Origin: Candidatus Lambdaproteobacteria bacterium
GTDB lineage: Bacteria; SAR324; NAC60-12
Assembly (NCBI GenBank): GCA_012964265.1
Contig: DTUH01000211.1
Span: 1 to 9,216, forward strand
Direction of reading: 5' to 3'
Length of the DNA: 9,216 nt
The notes under the pieces were generated by a model. It was not told the origin of the DNA. It did no database searches and worked only from the letters and a program-made list of their open reading frames with translations. Numbering within the stretch: the first letter of the stretch is position 1; each line of letters opens with the position of its first letter. The position numbers and the translations under genes are program-made. Shown here one piece after another: positions 1 to 5,951 of this stretch.

Positions 1-83
1 ATTCCTGTGTAAACGAAACCAGTTCTTCACGTTTGGAGTCGATTCTGGCAAACAGGGAGTTGAGCATCTTTATTTTCTGCATA
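1..83 (-). CDS. N-terminus of an M20-family peptidase/deacylase (partial)
   Basis: The minus strand reads an open frame from an ATG at 83-81 to the window edge, giving 27 residues, with an alternative in-frame ATG at 68-66. The visible peptide includes LFARIDSKREELVSFTQE. This resembles the first helix of M20 metallopeptidases such as ArgE/DapE-type deacylases, where an Ile-Asp-x-x-Arg-x-Glu-Leu-(V/I) stretch precedes the first beta strand. Only this helix is visible. The zinc ligands lie outside the window, so the assignment rests on a short pattern I recognise. No clear ribosome binding site precedes either ATG. The gene is divergent from the toxin-antitoxin pair, and the 132-bp gap between them must hold both promoters. 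Confidence 0.45.
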
Positions 84-118
84 TTTGATATTAAAGTTGA
101 ATTGATAGTGACATCATA

Positions 119-184
119 ATCAACAATTCAATCAACAATCCAGAAAAAACGAAAACAATTTCAGAAATTATTTTTTATTGTTGA
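119..184. repeat. ATCAACAAT boxes upstream of the toxin-antitoxin pair (candidate operator)
   Basis: ATCAACAAT occurs at 119-127 and again at 131-139, a 12-bp period. A reverse-orientation partial copy, ATTGTTGA, lies at 177-184 and overlaps the proposed -35 of the toxin gene. Toxin-antitoxin operons are commonly autoregulated through repeats or inverted repeats in this position, so an operator role is a reasonable inference. The region is very AT-rich, so chance similarity is possible. Confidence 0.35.
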
Positions 185-208
185 AAAAATATATATTAGT
201 TGTACAAA
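181..208 (+). promoter_or_regulatory. Candidate promoter of the toxin-antitoxin operon
   Basis: TTGAAA at 181-186 and TACAAA at 203-208, separated by 16 bp with a TG just before the -10, resemble a sigma70 promoter. Transcription would begin around 215, at or next to the toxin ATG at 216. There is no Shine-Dalgarno sequence before that ATG, so the message could be leaderless or nearly so. The 8-bp palindrome TTGTACAA (200-207) overlaps the -10. This is inferred from pattern only. Confidence 0.3.
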
Positions 209-215
209 TGTCCTC

Positions 216-605
216 ATGGATATCATTGCAGACACAAATATTTTTTTGGCGATTGCCTTGAATGAACCGGAAAAGGAGCAAATCATCCAGCTTACTTCCG
301 GAGTAAATGTCATTGCACCAGAAATATTACCTTACGAAATTGGTAATGCGTTATCAGCAATGATAAAACGCAAACAAATCACGTATGATGAAGCATGGTC
401 TGCTCAAAAAACGGCAACTTCTATTCCAGTTAGATTGGTTGGTGTCGATATTCAGCAATCGCTAATAATTGCCATTGATTATAATATCTATGCTTACGAT
501 GCTTATTTTTTTCGATGTGCAATATACTTGAATAAACCATTAATGACGCTGGATAAGCGTTTGCAAAAAGTGGCTGACAAACTCAATATACAGGTGTTAG
601 CATGA
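216..605 (+). CDS. PIN-domain (VapC-like) ribonuclease toxin
   Basis: A 129-residue protein covering a whole PIN domain. The metal-binding acidic residues of the family can be placed: Asp6 in the N-terminal DTN motif, Glu41 in PYEIGNAL, Asp95 in AYDAYFF and Asp113 in TLDKRL. Length and spacing fit VapC-type toxins, which are magnesium-dependent endoribonucleases that usually cut tRNA or rRNA in the cytoplasm. The target cannot be read from the sequence. The stop overlaps the antitoxin start by 4 bp (ATGA), so translation is probably coupled. The toxin comes first, the reverse of the usual vapBC or phd-doc order. ATG 216 begins right at the DTN strand; the ATG at 208 is in another frame. All four acidic residues are present, so the enzyme looks intact. 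Confidence 0.85.
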   Translation: MDIIADTNIFLAIALNEPEKEQIIQLTSGVNVIAPEILPYEIGNALSAMIKRKQITYDEAWSAQKTATSIPVRLVGVDIQQSLIIAIDYNIYAYDAYFFRCAIYLNKPLMTLDKRLQKVADKLNIQVLA

Positions 606-820
606 AAGTTTTTACCTATTCAGAAGCTCGTCAAAACTTTGCCAAAATCTTAAAATTAGCGCAAAAAGAAGAAGTTGAAATTCGCAGAAGAGATGGTGCA
701 GCTTTTTCGTTGACCTCAAAAAAGAAATCTGCAAGTTCTCCATTTGATGTTCCGGGGATCAAAACGAAAGCCACGACCCAAGATATCTTAGCTGCGATTC
801 GAGATTCAAGAATGGGCTGA
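602..820 (+). CDS. Phd/YefM-like antitoxin
   Basis: A 72-residue protein beginning MKVFTYSEARQNFAKIL, which matches the N-terminal DNA-binding fold of the Phd/YefM family: a strand, then SEARxxxxxxL in the first helix. Next comes a basic IRRRDG turn corresponding to the family's strand motif, often written (I/V)-x-(R/K)-x-(D/G)-G. Residues from about 45 on (PFDVPGIKTKATTQDILAAI) look like the flexible toxin-binding tail with a short C-terminal helix. It would neutralise the PIN toxin and repress the operon by binding upstream DNA. The start lies inside the toxin stop, so no separate promoter is evident. Pairing of a Phd-like antitoxin with a PIN toxin, rather than a VapB one, is known in databases as a mixed combination. 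Confidence 0.8.
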   Translation: MKVFTYSEARQNFAKILKLAQKEEVEIRRRDGAAFSLTSKKKSASSPFDVPGIKTKATTQDILAAIRDSRMG

Positions 821-893
821 CTTACCATTACGTACATGGAAAACCCTAACCCATCTTGTGTCTTTTCTAACTATATTTTCCAGCGTGAAACGC

Positions 894-917
894 CTCAAAA
901 ATTAAAGCAAAGGCTTT
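894..917 (-). terminator. Weak candidate terminator downstream of kynU
   Basis: On the minus strand a short stem AAAGC / GCTTT (917-913 with 908-904, 4-nt loop) is followed by AATTTTT, 36 bp beyond the kynU stop. The stem is only 5 bp and poor in G+C, so it is a marginal rho-independent terminator. The 821-952 gap contains nothing else I can identify; the genes on either side converge here. Confidence 0.25.
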
Positions 918-952
918 GGCTCAAAACGCACAGATTAATTCAACCTGTGGAA

Positions 953-2215
953 TTAAGTTACTTCGTGTTTTTGTTGGAAACGTTTTTCACGCCATTCCTC
1001 TGTTTTGAGCACGTCAGCCAAAGCTTCCGCAGCATCCCACACGTCGGTGTAGCGTATATAAAGGGGAGCAAAGCCAAAACGCATAATTCCCGGTTCTCTA
1101 AAATCAGCAATTATTTTTCTGGTAACGAGAGCCTGAATTACGGCAAAACCATTTTCAAAATGAAGTGCGACTTGAGATCCGCGTTTTTCCGGATCAAACG
1201 GACTTTGGAGAGTCACCCCAAAATTGAGACATCGTTTTTCAACAAGCTCAATAAAAAGTTGAGTCAGGCGCTGACTCTTTTTTCGCACTAAATGGAGATC
1301 TGCTTTTTGCGCAATTTCAAGTCCGGCCTGCAGTCCCCGGAGTGATAGAACGGGTTGGGTTCCAGTTCGGAAACGTCTGATGCCTTCCGCCGCTTGAAAA
1401 TCTTTTTCAAAAGCAAAAGGACGTGCGTGTCCCCACCATCCGGAAAGAGGATTTACAGCTTCCTGCTGATGCCGCTTTGCCGCATACAAAAATGCCGGTG
1501 AGCCCGGACCTCCATTCAGATATTTGTAAGTGCAGCCGACCGCAAAATCAACACCCCATTGGTCAAGTTCTACCGGCAAAATTCCAGCGCTGTGACAGGT
1601 GTCCAAAACAAATAAAGCTCCCGCCTCGTGTGTTACTTTTACTAGTTCCGCTATCGGAAGGATTTCACCTGTGCGGTAATTTACATGCGAAAATGCGACA
1701 ACCGCAACCTGATCGTCAAGTAATTCTTCCAGTGAGTTTCCATCTTTGCCCAACAAACGCCTTTGAATGTTTTGCTGAGTTGAGGTGACTCCTTCCAAAA
1801 TATAAAGATCAGTCGGAAAATTGTCGGCTTCGGAGATCACTACAGTTCGTTCTGGACGCAAACCCAAAGCAGCATGGACGGTTTTAAACAGGTTTAGTGT
1901 AGTGGAATCAGAAACAATTACTTGTCCGGATGCAGCTCCGACAATTGGTGCTATCAATTCTCCAAGTGTTTCCGGCAACTCCCACCAGCCGGCCTTGTTC
2001 CAACTTGTTATGAGGTCTTCAGCCCATTCGTTCCGGATGGCTTGATCCAGTTGTTCGATGGCCTTTTTCGGCAGCGGTCCCAAAGAGTTGCCATCCAGAT
2101 AAATGAGTCCTTTCGGCAAATAAAATTCGTCCTGCCAGCTACGCAAAGGATCATTCGCATCCTCTTTTTCACAAGCTGTTCTGGATTCAGGTAAATTAGA
2201 AATGTTGATAGGCAT
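953..2215 (-). CDS. kynU: Kynureninase
   Basis: A 420-residue PLP enzyme that cleaves kynurenine to anthranilate and alanine, or 3-hydroxykynurenine to 3-hydroxyanthranilate, in cytoplasmic tryptophan breakdown or de novo NAD synthesis. The family signature YLDGNSLGP is at 39-47. LDTCHSAG (204-211) holds Asp205 and His208, and CTYKYLNGGPG (228-238) holds the PLP lysine, Lys231. SGWWGH is at 258-263, and the C-terminal FREPGIMRFGFAPLY (372-386) carries the substrate-binding arginine region. Length is normal for the family, and both ends look complete. Genes for tryptophan dioxygenase, formamidase or the monooxygenase are not in the window, so the pathway cannot be decided. It lies 111 bp downstream of the lysE-type gene on the same strand. 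It may be cotranscribed or use its own promoter. There is no clear ribosome binding site before ATG 2215. Confidence 0.95.
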   Translation of the reverse strand: MPINISNLPESRTACEKEDANDPLRSWQDEFYLPKGLIYLDGNSLGPLPKKAIEQLDQAIRNEWAEDLITSWNKAGWWELPETLGELIAPIVGAASGQVIVSDSTTLNLFKTVHAALGLRPERTVVISEADNFPTDLYILEGVTSTQQNIQRRLLGKDGNSLEELLDDQVAVVAFSHVNYRTGEILPIAELVKVTHEAGALFVLDTCHSAGILPVELDQWGVDFAVGCTYKYLNGGPGSPAFLYAAKRHQQEAVNPLSGWWGHARPFAFEKDFQAAEGIRRFRTGTQPVLSLRGLQAGLEIAQKADLHLVRKKSQRLTQLFIELVEKRCLNFGVTLQSPFDPEKRGSQVALHFENGFAVIQALVTRKIIADFREPGIMRFGFAPLYIRYTDVWDAAEALADVLKTEEWREKRFQQKHEVT

Positions 2216-2268
2216 GGAAGGTGTTTTAGCGGTGGAGTTATGAATTCAGCAGATTTTCTTCGTTGAAG

Positions 2269-2295
2269 TTTATAACCCCACAGTCAGTATGTCGA
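2269..2295 (-). promoter_or_regulatory. Possible kynU promoter
   Basis: Reading the minus strand, TCGACA (2295-2290) and TATAAA (2274-2269) are separated by 15 bp, about 54 bp before the kynU start. Both boxes are close to sigma70 consensus, but the spacer is short. If real, kynU could be transcribed independently of the upstream dapF-like/lysE pair. Confidence 0.25.
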
Positions 2296-2326
2296 ACAAA
2301 ATTTTTGATCGGAATGTACAGATAAA

Positions 2327-2965
2327 TCATCCCCGCTCTAAAATTTCGAAATATATCAGACCATCCTGAAACAGAAAAATCGAGAATCCAATTAATGCAA
2401 AACCTAGAAACTGCATGATGCGTCGATACAAAATTCCATGCAAAAAACTCCGGGATTTTCCCGCAGCAATTGCCAGCAACAATTTTACTCCAACAAGACC
2501 AAGATAAAAGCTGATGAGGAAAGCAACGCCTAAACTCATAGTTTGTTGAAATGAACGAACCATCAGCGGCGCACCCACAGTAAACCAAAAAAGGTATGGG
2601 TTTGGATTTACCAGGTTTGCAATCATTAATTCTTTCAGGAAGAGTGGTCGTGGAGTGAAATCCGGAATTTCCGCATTGGCGGTTCGGATACTTTTTGTGC
2701 CCAAATAAAGTAGAAAAGCAGATCCAGCCAGAGAAATTGCCCCCAGCAGGATATTCATGTTAGAGATTTTGGTAAATAAGAATCCGGAAATTAATACAAC
2801 AGGTGTATCTGTCAACAATGGAATACACGCCACTTTTGCACCGGCACGGATGCCGTGACGCAGTGTTTCAGAAATGATCAGTATCAACATTGGGCCAGGC
2901 GTGATTCCGGACGGAGCACCGAGGAGCAATCCTATGGTAAAGATTCCCCAAATACTTTCGATCAT
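2327..2965 (-). CDS. LysE/RhtB-family amino-acid exporter
   Basis: A 212-residue hydrophobic protein with about six membrane segments (roughly 5-30, 43-63, 70-92, 112-135, 145-168, 185-204). The N-terminal GITPGPMLILIISETLRHG (20-38) followed by Gly42 is the LysE/RhtB signature, in which a Gly-x-x-Pro-Gly-Pro loop sits in the first membrane helix. Members export amino acids such as lysine, homoserine, threonine or cysteine from the cytoplasm, probably driven by the proton gradient. The substrate cannot be told from sequence. Its ATG overlaps the stop of the dapF-like gene (ATGA, 2962-2965), so the two are translationally coupled. That makes the product of the DapF-like enzyme, or a related amino acid, a plausible export substrate. 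This last point is inference from gene order. Confidence 0.85.
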   Translation of the reverse strand: MIESIWGIFTIGLLLGAPSGITPGPMLILIISETLRHGIRAGAKVACIPLLTDTPVVLISGFLFTKISNMNILLGAISLAGSAFLLYLGTKSIRTANAEIPDFTPRPLFLKELMIANLVNPNPYLFWFTVGAPLMVRSFQQTMSLGVAFLISFYLGLVGVKLLLAIAAGKSRSFLHGILYRRIMQFLGFALIGFSIFLFQDGLIYFEILERG

Positions 2966-3822
2966 GCTGGAATCTCAAAATCCAGGCACTCTAAATCAAG
3001 TATCATTTTACCGATTCGAGTGACCGGGCCACTCATGGTGATATTATAATTTTCGCTTACTATGATGTCGATTTGTCCGCCGGGCATTAAGACCGCGATT
3101 TCAGCATCGCACAAGCCGAGCCGGTGAGCTACGGCGGCAGCCGCACTGCTGCTGCTTCCGGAAGCAAAAGTGTATCCGGCTCCACGTTCCCAGATTTCAA
3201 TTCGGATTGTGCTGCGGTTCAGCACTTCCAAAAACTGAACATTTGTGCGATTCGGAAAGTTGGGATGCGTTTCAATCAAGGGTCCGATCCGTTGAGTTTC
3301 TGCTGCAGAAATTTTTTGATTAAGAACCACACAGTGCGGATTACCGATGGTGGCGGCACAGAATGTAAATTTTTCACCATTTATTTCCAGGGTTTCGTTC
3401 AGGACTTCCCGACTTTTCCCTTTCACCGGAATAATGTCACTTTTAAAACTGACGCACCCCATTTCCACAGTTACGGATTGTCCGGAATTTTCGACCATCG
3501 CACTGACAAGACCTCCGGATGTCTTGATTTGAAACTGAGTATGATCTACCATTTTCCGGTCCCAGAGCGAACGAGCAAAAATCCGCAAACCGTTTCCGCT
3601 TTTTTCAGCCGTGCTTCCGTCCGGATTATAAATCTGGAGCGTGAAGCAGTTTCCGGAATCATCTTTTCCTCCTGCCAAAATACCGTCTGAGCCGAGTCCA
3701 AAGTTGCGGTTACATATTTTGCGAACTTGTGCGGATGTCAGTGTAGATTCCAGAAAGTCTGGATTTTCAGAAATGAGTACCAGATAATCATTTCCGAGAG
3801 CATGATATTTGAGAAATTCCAT
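2962..3822 (-). CDS. dapF: Diaminopimelate-epimerase-like protein lacking both catalytic cysteines
   Basis: A 286-residue protein with the two-lobed DapF fold. Lobe 1 has the start HALGNDYLV (7-15), NPDGSTAEKSGNGLR (66-80) and IGNPHCV (159-165). Lobe 2 has TNVQF (193-197) and ERGAGYTFASGSSSSAA (212-228). DapF interconverts LL- and meso-diaminopimelate for lysine and peptidoglycan synthesis using a pair of cysteines, one before GNG and one before the G(T/S)G loop. Here these are Ser75 (codon AGC) and Ser221 (TCC), and the glutamate of GAGET is Tyr217. Substrate-gripping positions such as Asn11, Asn66, Asn161, Asn194 and Arg213 remain. The reading frame is intact, so this looks like a specialised relative and not a decayed gene. 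It may act on another substrate or by another mechanism; a genuine dapF could lie elsewhere in the genome. No strong ribosome binding site precedes ATG 3822. Confidence 0.75.
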   Translation of the reverse strand: MEFLKYHALGNDYLVLISENPDFLESTLTSAQVRKICNRNFGLGSDGILAGGKDDSGNCFTLQIYNPDGSTAEKSGNGLRIFARSLWDRKMVDHTQFQIKTSGGLVSAMVENSGQSVTVEMGCVSFKSDIIPVKGKSREVLNETLEINGEKFTFCAATIGNPHCVVLNQKISAAETQRIGPLIETHPNFPNRTNVQFLEVLNRSTIRIEIWERGAGYTFASGSSSSAAAAVAHRLGLCDAEIAVLMPGGQIDIIVSENYNITMSGPVTRIGKMILDLECLDFEIPA

Positions 3823-3839
3823 TTTTTCAGTTTAAGAAT

Positions 3840-3960
3840 AATGCCTTCGTAGAATGTTCAAAACCGTGACATTTCGAGCAAGAAGATCTCTCTGCTTTCA
3901 AGATGACAAGAAAGACGGTTGACATCACTGTGTGGATTTCAAACTGTTTTAAAAGGCATT
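3840..3960. repeat. Inverted 8-bp ends enclosing a 121-bp segment in the dapF-like leader
   Basis: AATGCCTT at 3840-3847 and AAGGCATT at 3953-3960 are perfect inverted repeats 105 bp apart. Both are flanked by AAGAATAA-like sequence (about 3833-3840 and 3962-3969). They enclose the small hairpin repeat at 3867-3908. The segment could be a tiny inserted element, or the arms could pair in the RNA leader of the dapF-like gene. I recognise no riboswitch consensus here. The match is short enough to be coincidental. Confidence 0.3.
3867..3908. repeat. Degenerate dispersed palindromic repeat (TGACATTTCGAGC type)
   Basis: The left arm begins TGACATTTCGAGC and the right arm, read as reverse complement, is TGTCATCTTGAAAGC, with AGAAGATCTCTCT between them. 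Arms and loop resemble a small hairpin repeat seen in many bacterial intergenic regions, with TGTCATTTCGAGC arms and an AGAAATCTC-like middle. This copy has several mismatches, so it would be old. Only one copy is visible in the window, so its repeat status rests on recognition of the pattern. Confidence 0.45.
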
Positions 3961-4003
3961 CAAGAATAAAAACATATTCAAAGTTAGGGACTAAAGCTTA
4001 ACT

Positions 4004-4032
4004 ATTATGCCTTGCAGTTTGCGTTTGGTAAA
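4004..4032 (-). promoter_or_regulatory. Candidate promoter of the dapF-like/lysE operon
   Basis: On the minus strand TTTACC (4032-4027) and CATAAT (4009-4004) are separated by exactly 17 bp. They lie after the end of the upstream membrane-protein gene. Transcription would start near 3997, giving a leader of about 175 nt that contains the hairpin repeat at 3867-3908. Pattern evidence only; the -35 is weak and the -10 is one mismatch from consensus. Confidence 0.4.
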
Positions 4033-4063
4033 GACGTAGTTTGAGTTGATGTTCCGGATATTG

Positions 4064-5680
4064 TCAAAATTCCGAAATTTTCTGAGTTGCTTCCTGAGGT
4101 GTTAACGGTTTATCCAGGAGTTTGCCGTTGCTCAGCCGCAGGAGGACTCCTTCTTCAGTCATGTAAACTTGAAGGGGATCACCGTTTTCATCCAGCATTT
4201 CCAAGGCATAAGTCGATTTTCCATCCAAAATATCCGGAATTACTTTTATGTTTTCCGGAGCATTGTCACCCATCTTTTTCCAAAGTGATTCGACATCCCT
4301 GTATTGCCGGTCAAGTTGTTCGAGCTTTTTTCGTAAATCTTCGGGTGAGGCATATTTTTCCAGCTTGCCTTTCCAAAAGAGAAATAAAGACTGCGCTTCA
4401 GAGAAAACGAATACAGTATTTTTGCCGATTTCCTGAAGGATACTGTTGGCAATATTCTCCAAAATTTCGGGTGACGCGGTAACCATTTTTTTCAGTCGCG
4501 CATTTGATTCCTGTACATGTATGTTTGAGCCAAATCCCTGCAGCATATCTTCCAAAGTATGCTCAGACAGTTTATTTGCAGTTGAGCTTTTTGCGGTCAA
4601 AGTTTTGTTTTTTGGAACAAATTTTAAATGATTTATTATATTCTTCTTTTGAGATGGTCCCTGTTTTTGAAATAAAAATATTACAAACGCAGCCAGGAAT
4701 AATAAAATCATAAAAAATATAATTTTACGCAAAGTCTTTGCTGCATTAGAATTTCCCTTTTTACTTTTTTCCGCAGAAGCATCACGTTGTTTGGTCGTGG
4801 GTTTTGTTGCTGCCCGCATTTCCGCGGAAATGATCGGCTCAGGGAAATAAGGCTGCAACTCCTGCATGAGTTGATCATTGCGTTCCTGAACCAGTTTAAC
4901 TCTTTCAATCAATTCAAAACCATGCGTTTTTAGGTAAATTTTCCGTAGTTCTTCCACCAGAAATATCACTCCCGGATGGGTTTCGTCTGTTGATTCTTGG
5001 TCATCAATGGATCCATCCCGATAACGTTGGCACTGGTGCAGGATTTCTATTTCAAGCGCTTTTGAACTGATACGCAGGGCATGCCAACGGTCACGTAAAA
5101 ACATCGGTGGAGACACTGGAGGCTCAATATCTTTTGCAGATGAACTGTCTTTTTGAAATGTTTCAGGTTGTGATTTTGATGATTTCTGCTTGCTCCTCAG
5201 CAACTGTTTTTTCATCGTTTGGAATTGTTGCCAATCTTTCTTGTAGTCTGACCACGCCCTTTTGAAAGCATCCCAGTTGTTGCGCAATTCCTGGTTATGC
5301 TTAAAAATTTTATTAAACAATGGTGCAAGATCAGGAAATGCGAGCGGATCTTTTTTGCGGACGAGGCTGGATAATTTCCGCAACTTTTCCATTTGCTTCT
5401 CAAGTTGCTTTGACTCCTTGTCAATATGTGCCCACTCCACATTCGTCAAAGGACGTTTCCAATGTTCAACAACCGGGAATATGAGCAGTTCCATCATTAT
5501 CGTGTCCACACAAATTCGATTTAGATCAATTCTTTGTGCACTGGGAACATGTGCCTGAATCTGCTGTTGAAGTGCTTGCCAGGCCTGCTTAGTTCTTGAA
5601 GATTTGTGTTCCGGATTAGTAAGGAGCATAAAATCCTCAAAATGGTCTCCGGAGATCGGAATGATACTGGTAATGTCCAT
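4064..5680 (-). CDS. Unrecognised single-span membrane protein with coiled coil
   Basis: A 538-residue protein I cannot assign to a family. From the chosen start: residues 1-75 are mixed and globular. Residues about 85-167 are highly charged and helical, rich in Lys, Glu, Gln and Trp with heptad-like spacing, and probably form a coiled coil. A Ser/Lys/Pro-rich linker covers 168-195 and a second helical region 200-275. A basic stretch near 295-318 precedes one membrane helix at 320-338 (IIFFMILLFLAAFVIFLF). The remaining 200 residues end in a strand-rich region (about 490-522, YALEMLDENGDPLQVY onward). The basic flank before the helix suggests the N-terminal two thirds are cytoplasmic and the C-terminus periplasmic. 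I prefer ATG 5680 over ATG 5734, because the extra 18 residues look non-coding and lack a ribosome binding site; the site before 5680 is also weak. It is divergent from the glutaredoxin operon. Confidence 0.75.
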   Translation of the reverse strand: MDITSIIPISGDHFEDFMLLTNPEHKSSRTKQAWQALQQQIQAHVPSAQRIDLNRICVDTIMMELLIFPVVEHWKRPLTNVEWAHIDKESKQLEKQMEKLRKLSSLVRKKDPLAFPDLAPLFNKIFKHNQELRNNWDAFKRAWSDYKKDWQQFQTMKKQLLRSKQKSSKSQPETFQKDSSSAKDIEPPVSPPMFLRDRWHALRISSKALEIEILHQCQRYRDGSIDDQESTDETHPGVIFLVEELRKIYLKTHGFELIERVKLVQERNDQLMQELQPYFPEPIISAEMRAATKPTTKQRDASAEKSKKGNSNAAKTLRKIIFFMILLFLAAFVIFLFQKQGPSQKKNIINHLKFVPKNKTLTAKSSTANKLSEHTLEDMLQGFGSNIHVQESNARLKKMVTASPEILENIANSILQEIGKNTVFVFSEAQSLFLFWKGKLEKYASPEDLRKKLEQLDRQYRDVESLWKKMGDNAPENIKVIPDILDGKSTYALEMLDENGDPLQVYMTEEGVLLRLSNGKLLDKPLTPQEATQKISEF

Positions 5681-5789
5681 GACTCTGTAGAAAATTAATA
5701 ACGTTCCAAAGAATGTTAAGCTAGAGCATTGCAAAACTCATACTTTAGTTTAATCCACAAGCAAAGCTGGAACTGTGCCGCAGACAAGT

Positions 5790-5806
5790 TATGTTTGACT
5801 TACATA
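5790..5806. promoter_or_regulatory. Candidate operator, TATGT-N7-ACATA
   Basis: The inverted repeat TATGT (5790-5794) and ACATA (5802-5806) surrounds the -35 box of the glutaredoxin operon promoter, a typical place for a repressor to bind. Five-base arms are short, so this is only a candidate site. Confidence 0.25.
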
Positions 5807-5823
5807 CACATTTCCAGTAATAT
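5795..5823 (+). promoter_or_regulatory. Sigma70-like promoter of the glutaredoxin/Fe-S operon
   Basis: TTGACT (5795-5800) and TAATAT (5818-5823) are separated by 17 bp. An overlapping perfect TATAAT at 5821-5826 would give a 20-bp spacer. Start of transcription would be near 5830, leaving a leader of about 120 nt before ATG 5952. The rest of the 5681-5951 gap is AT-rich and must also hold the promoter of the divergent membrane-protein gene, which I could not identify. Confidence 0.5.
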
Positions 5824-5951
5824 AATCGAATCAGTACTAATTAGGTGCGGTTTCTTTGCAAATTGCACTGTATTCTGTAGCAATTAAATTTCATGTTTTA
5901 AATTTCGAACAATTAGTTTTATTTTTTTAAACGTTCAAACAGGTTAACGTT

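Noticed and set aside
821..845. Terminator after the antitoxin from CCAT...ATGG at 825-839
   Set aside because: The arms are only 4 bp, the loop is itself near-palindromic and no T tract follows.
836..1291. Plus-strand 151-codon open frame starting in the gap after the antitoxin
   Set aside because: Most of it is antisense to the kynU 3' end, which is clearly coding; composition is Phe/Ser/Lys-rich with no recognisable domain.
3124..3690. Plus-strand 188-codon open frame
   Set aside because: It lies wholly antisense to the dapF-like gene, whose conserved motifs fix the coding strand.
2962..3822. DapF-like gene as a decaying pseudogene
   Set aside because: The frame is intact, the surrounding motifs are conserved, and both cysteine positions changed to serine together with a changed neighbouring motif, which looks like specialisation and not random decay.
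3823..3997. Lysine riboswitch in the leader of the dapF-like gene
   Set aside because: The leader is about the right length, but I see none of the conserved lysine-riboswitch core sequence, and the stems visible are explained by the inverted repeats.
5681..5734. Longer start (ATG 5734) for the unrecognised membrane protein
   Set aside because: The extra 18 residues are hydrophobic but are not followed by signal-peptide features, and no ribosome binding site precedes the ATG. ATG 5680 seems better, though not certain.
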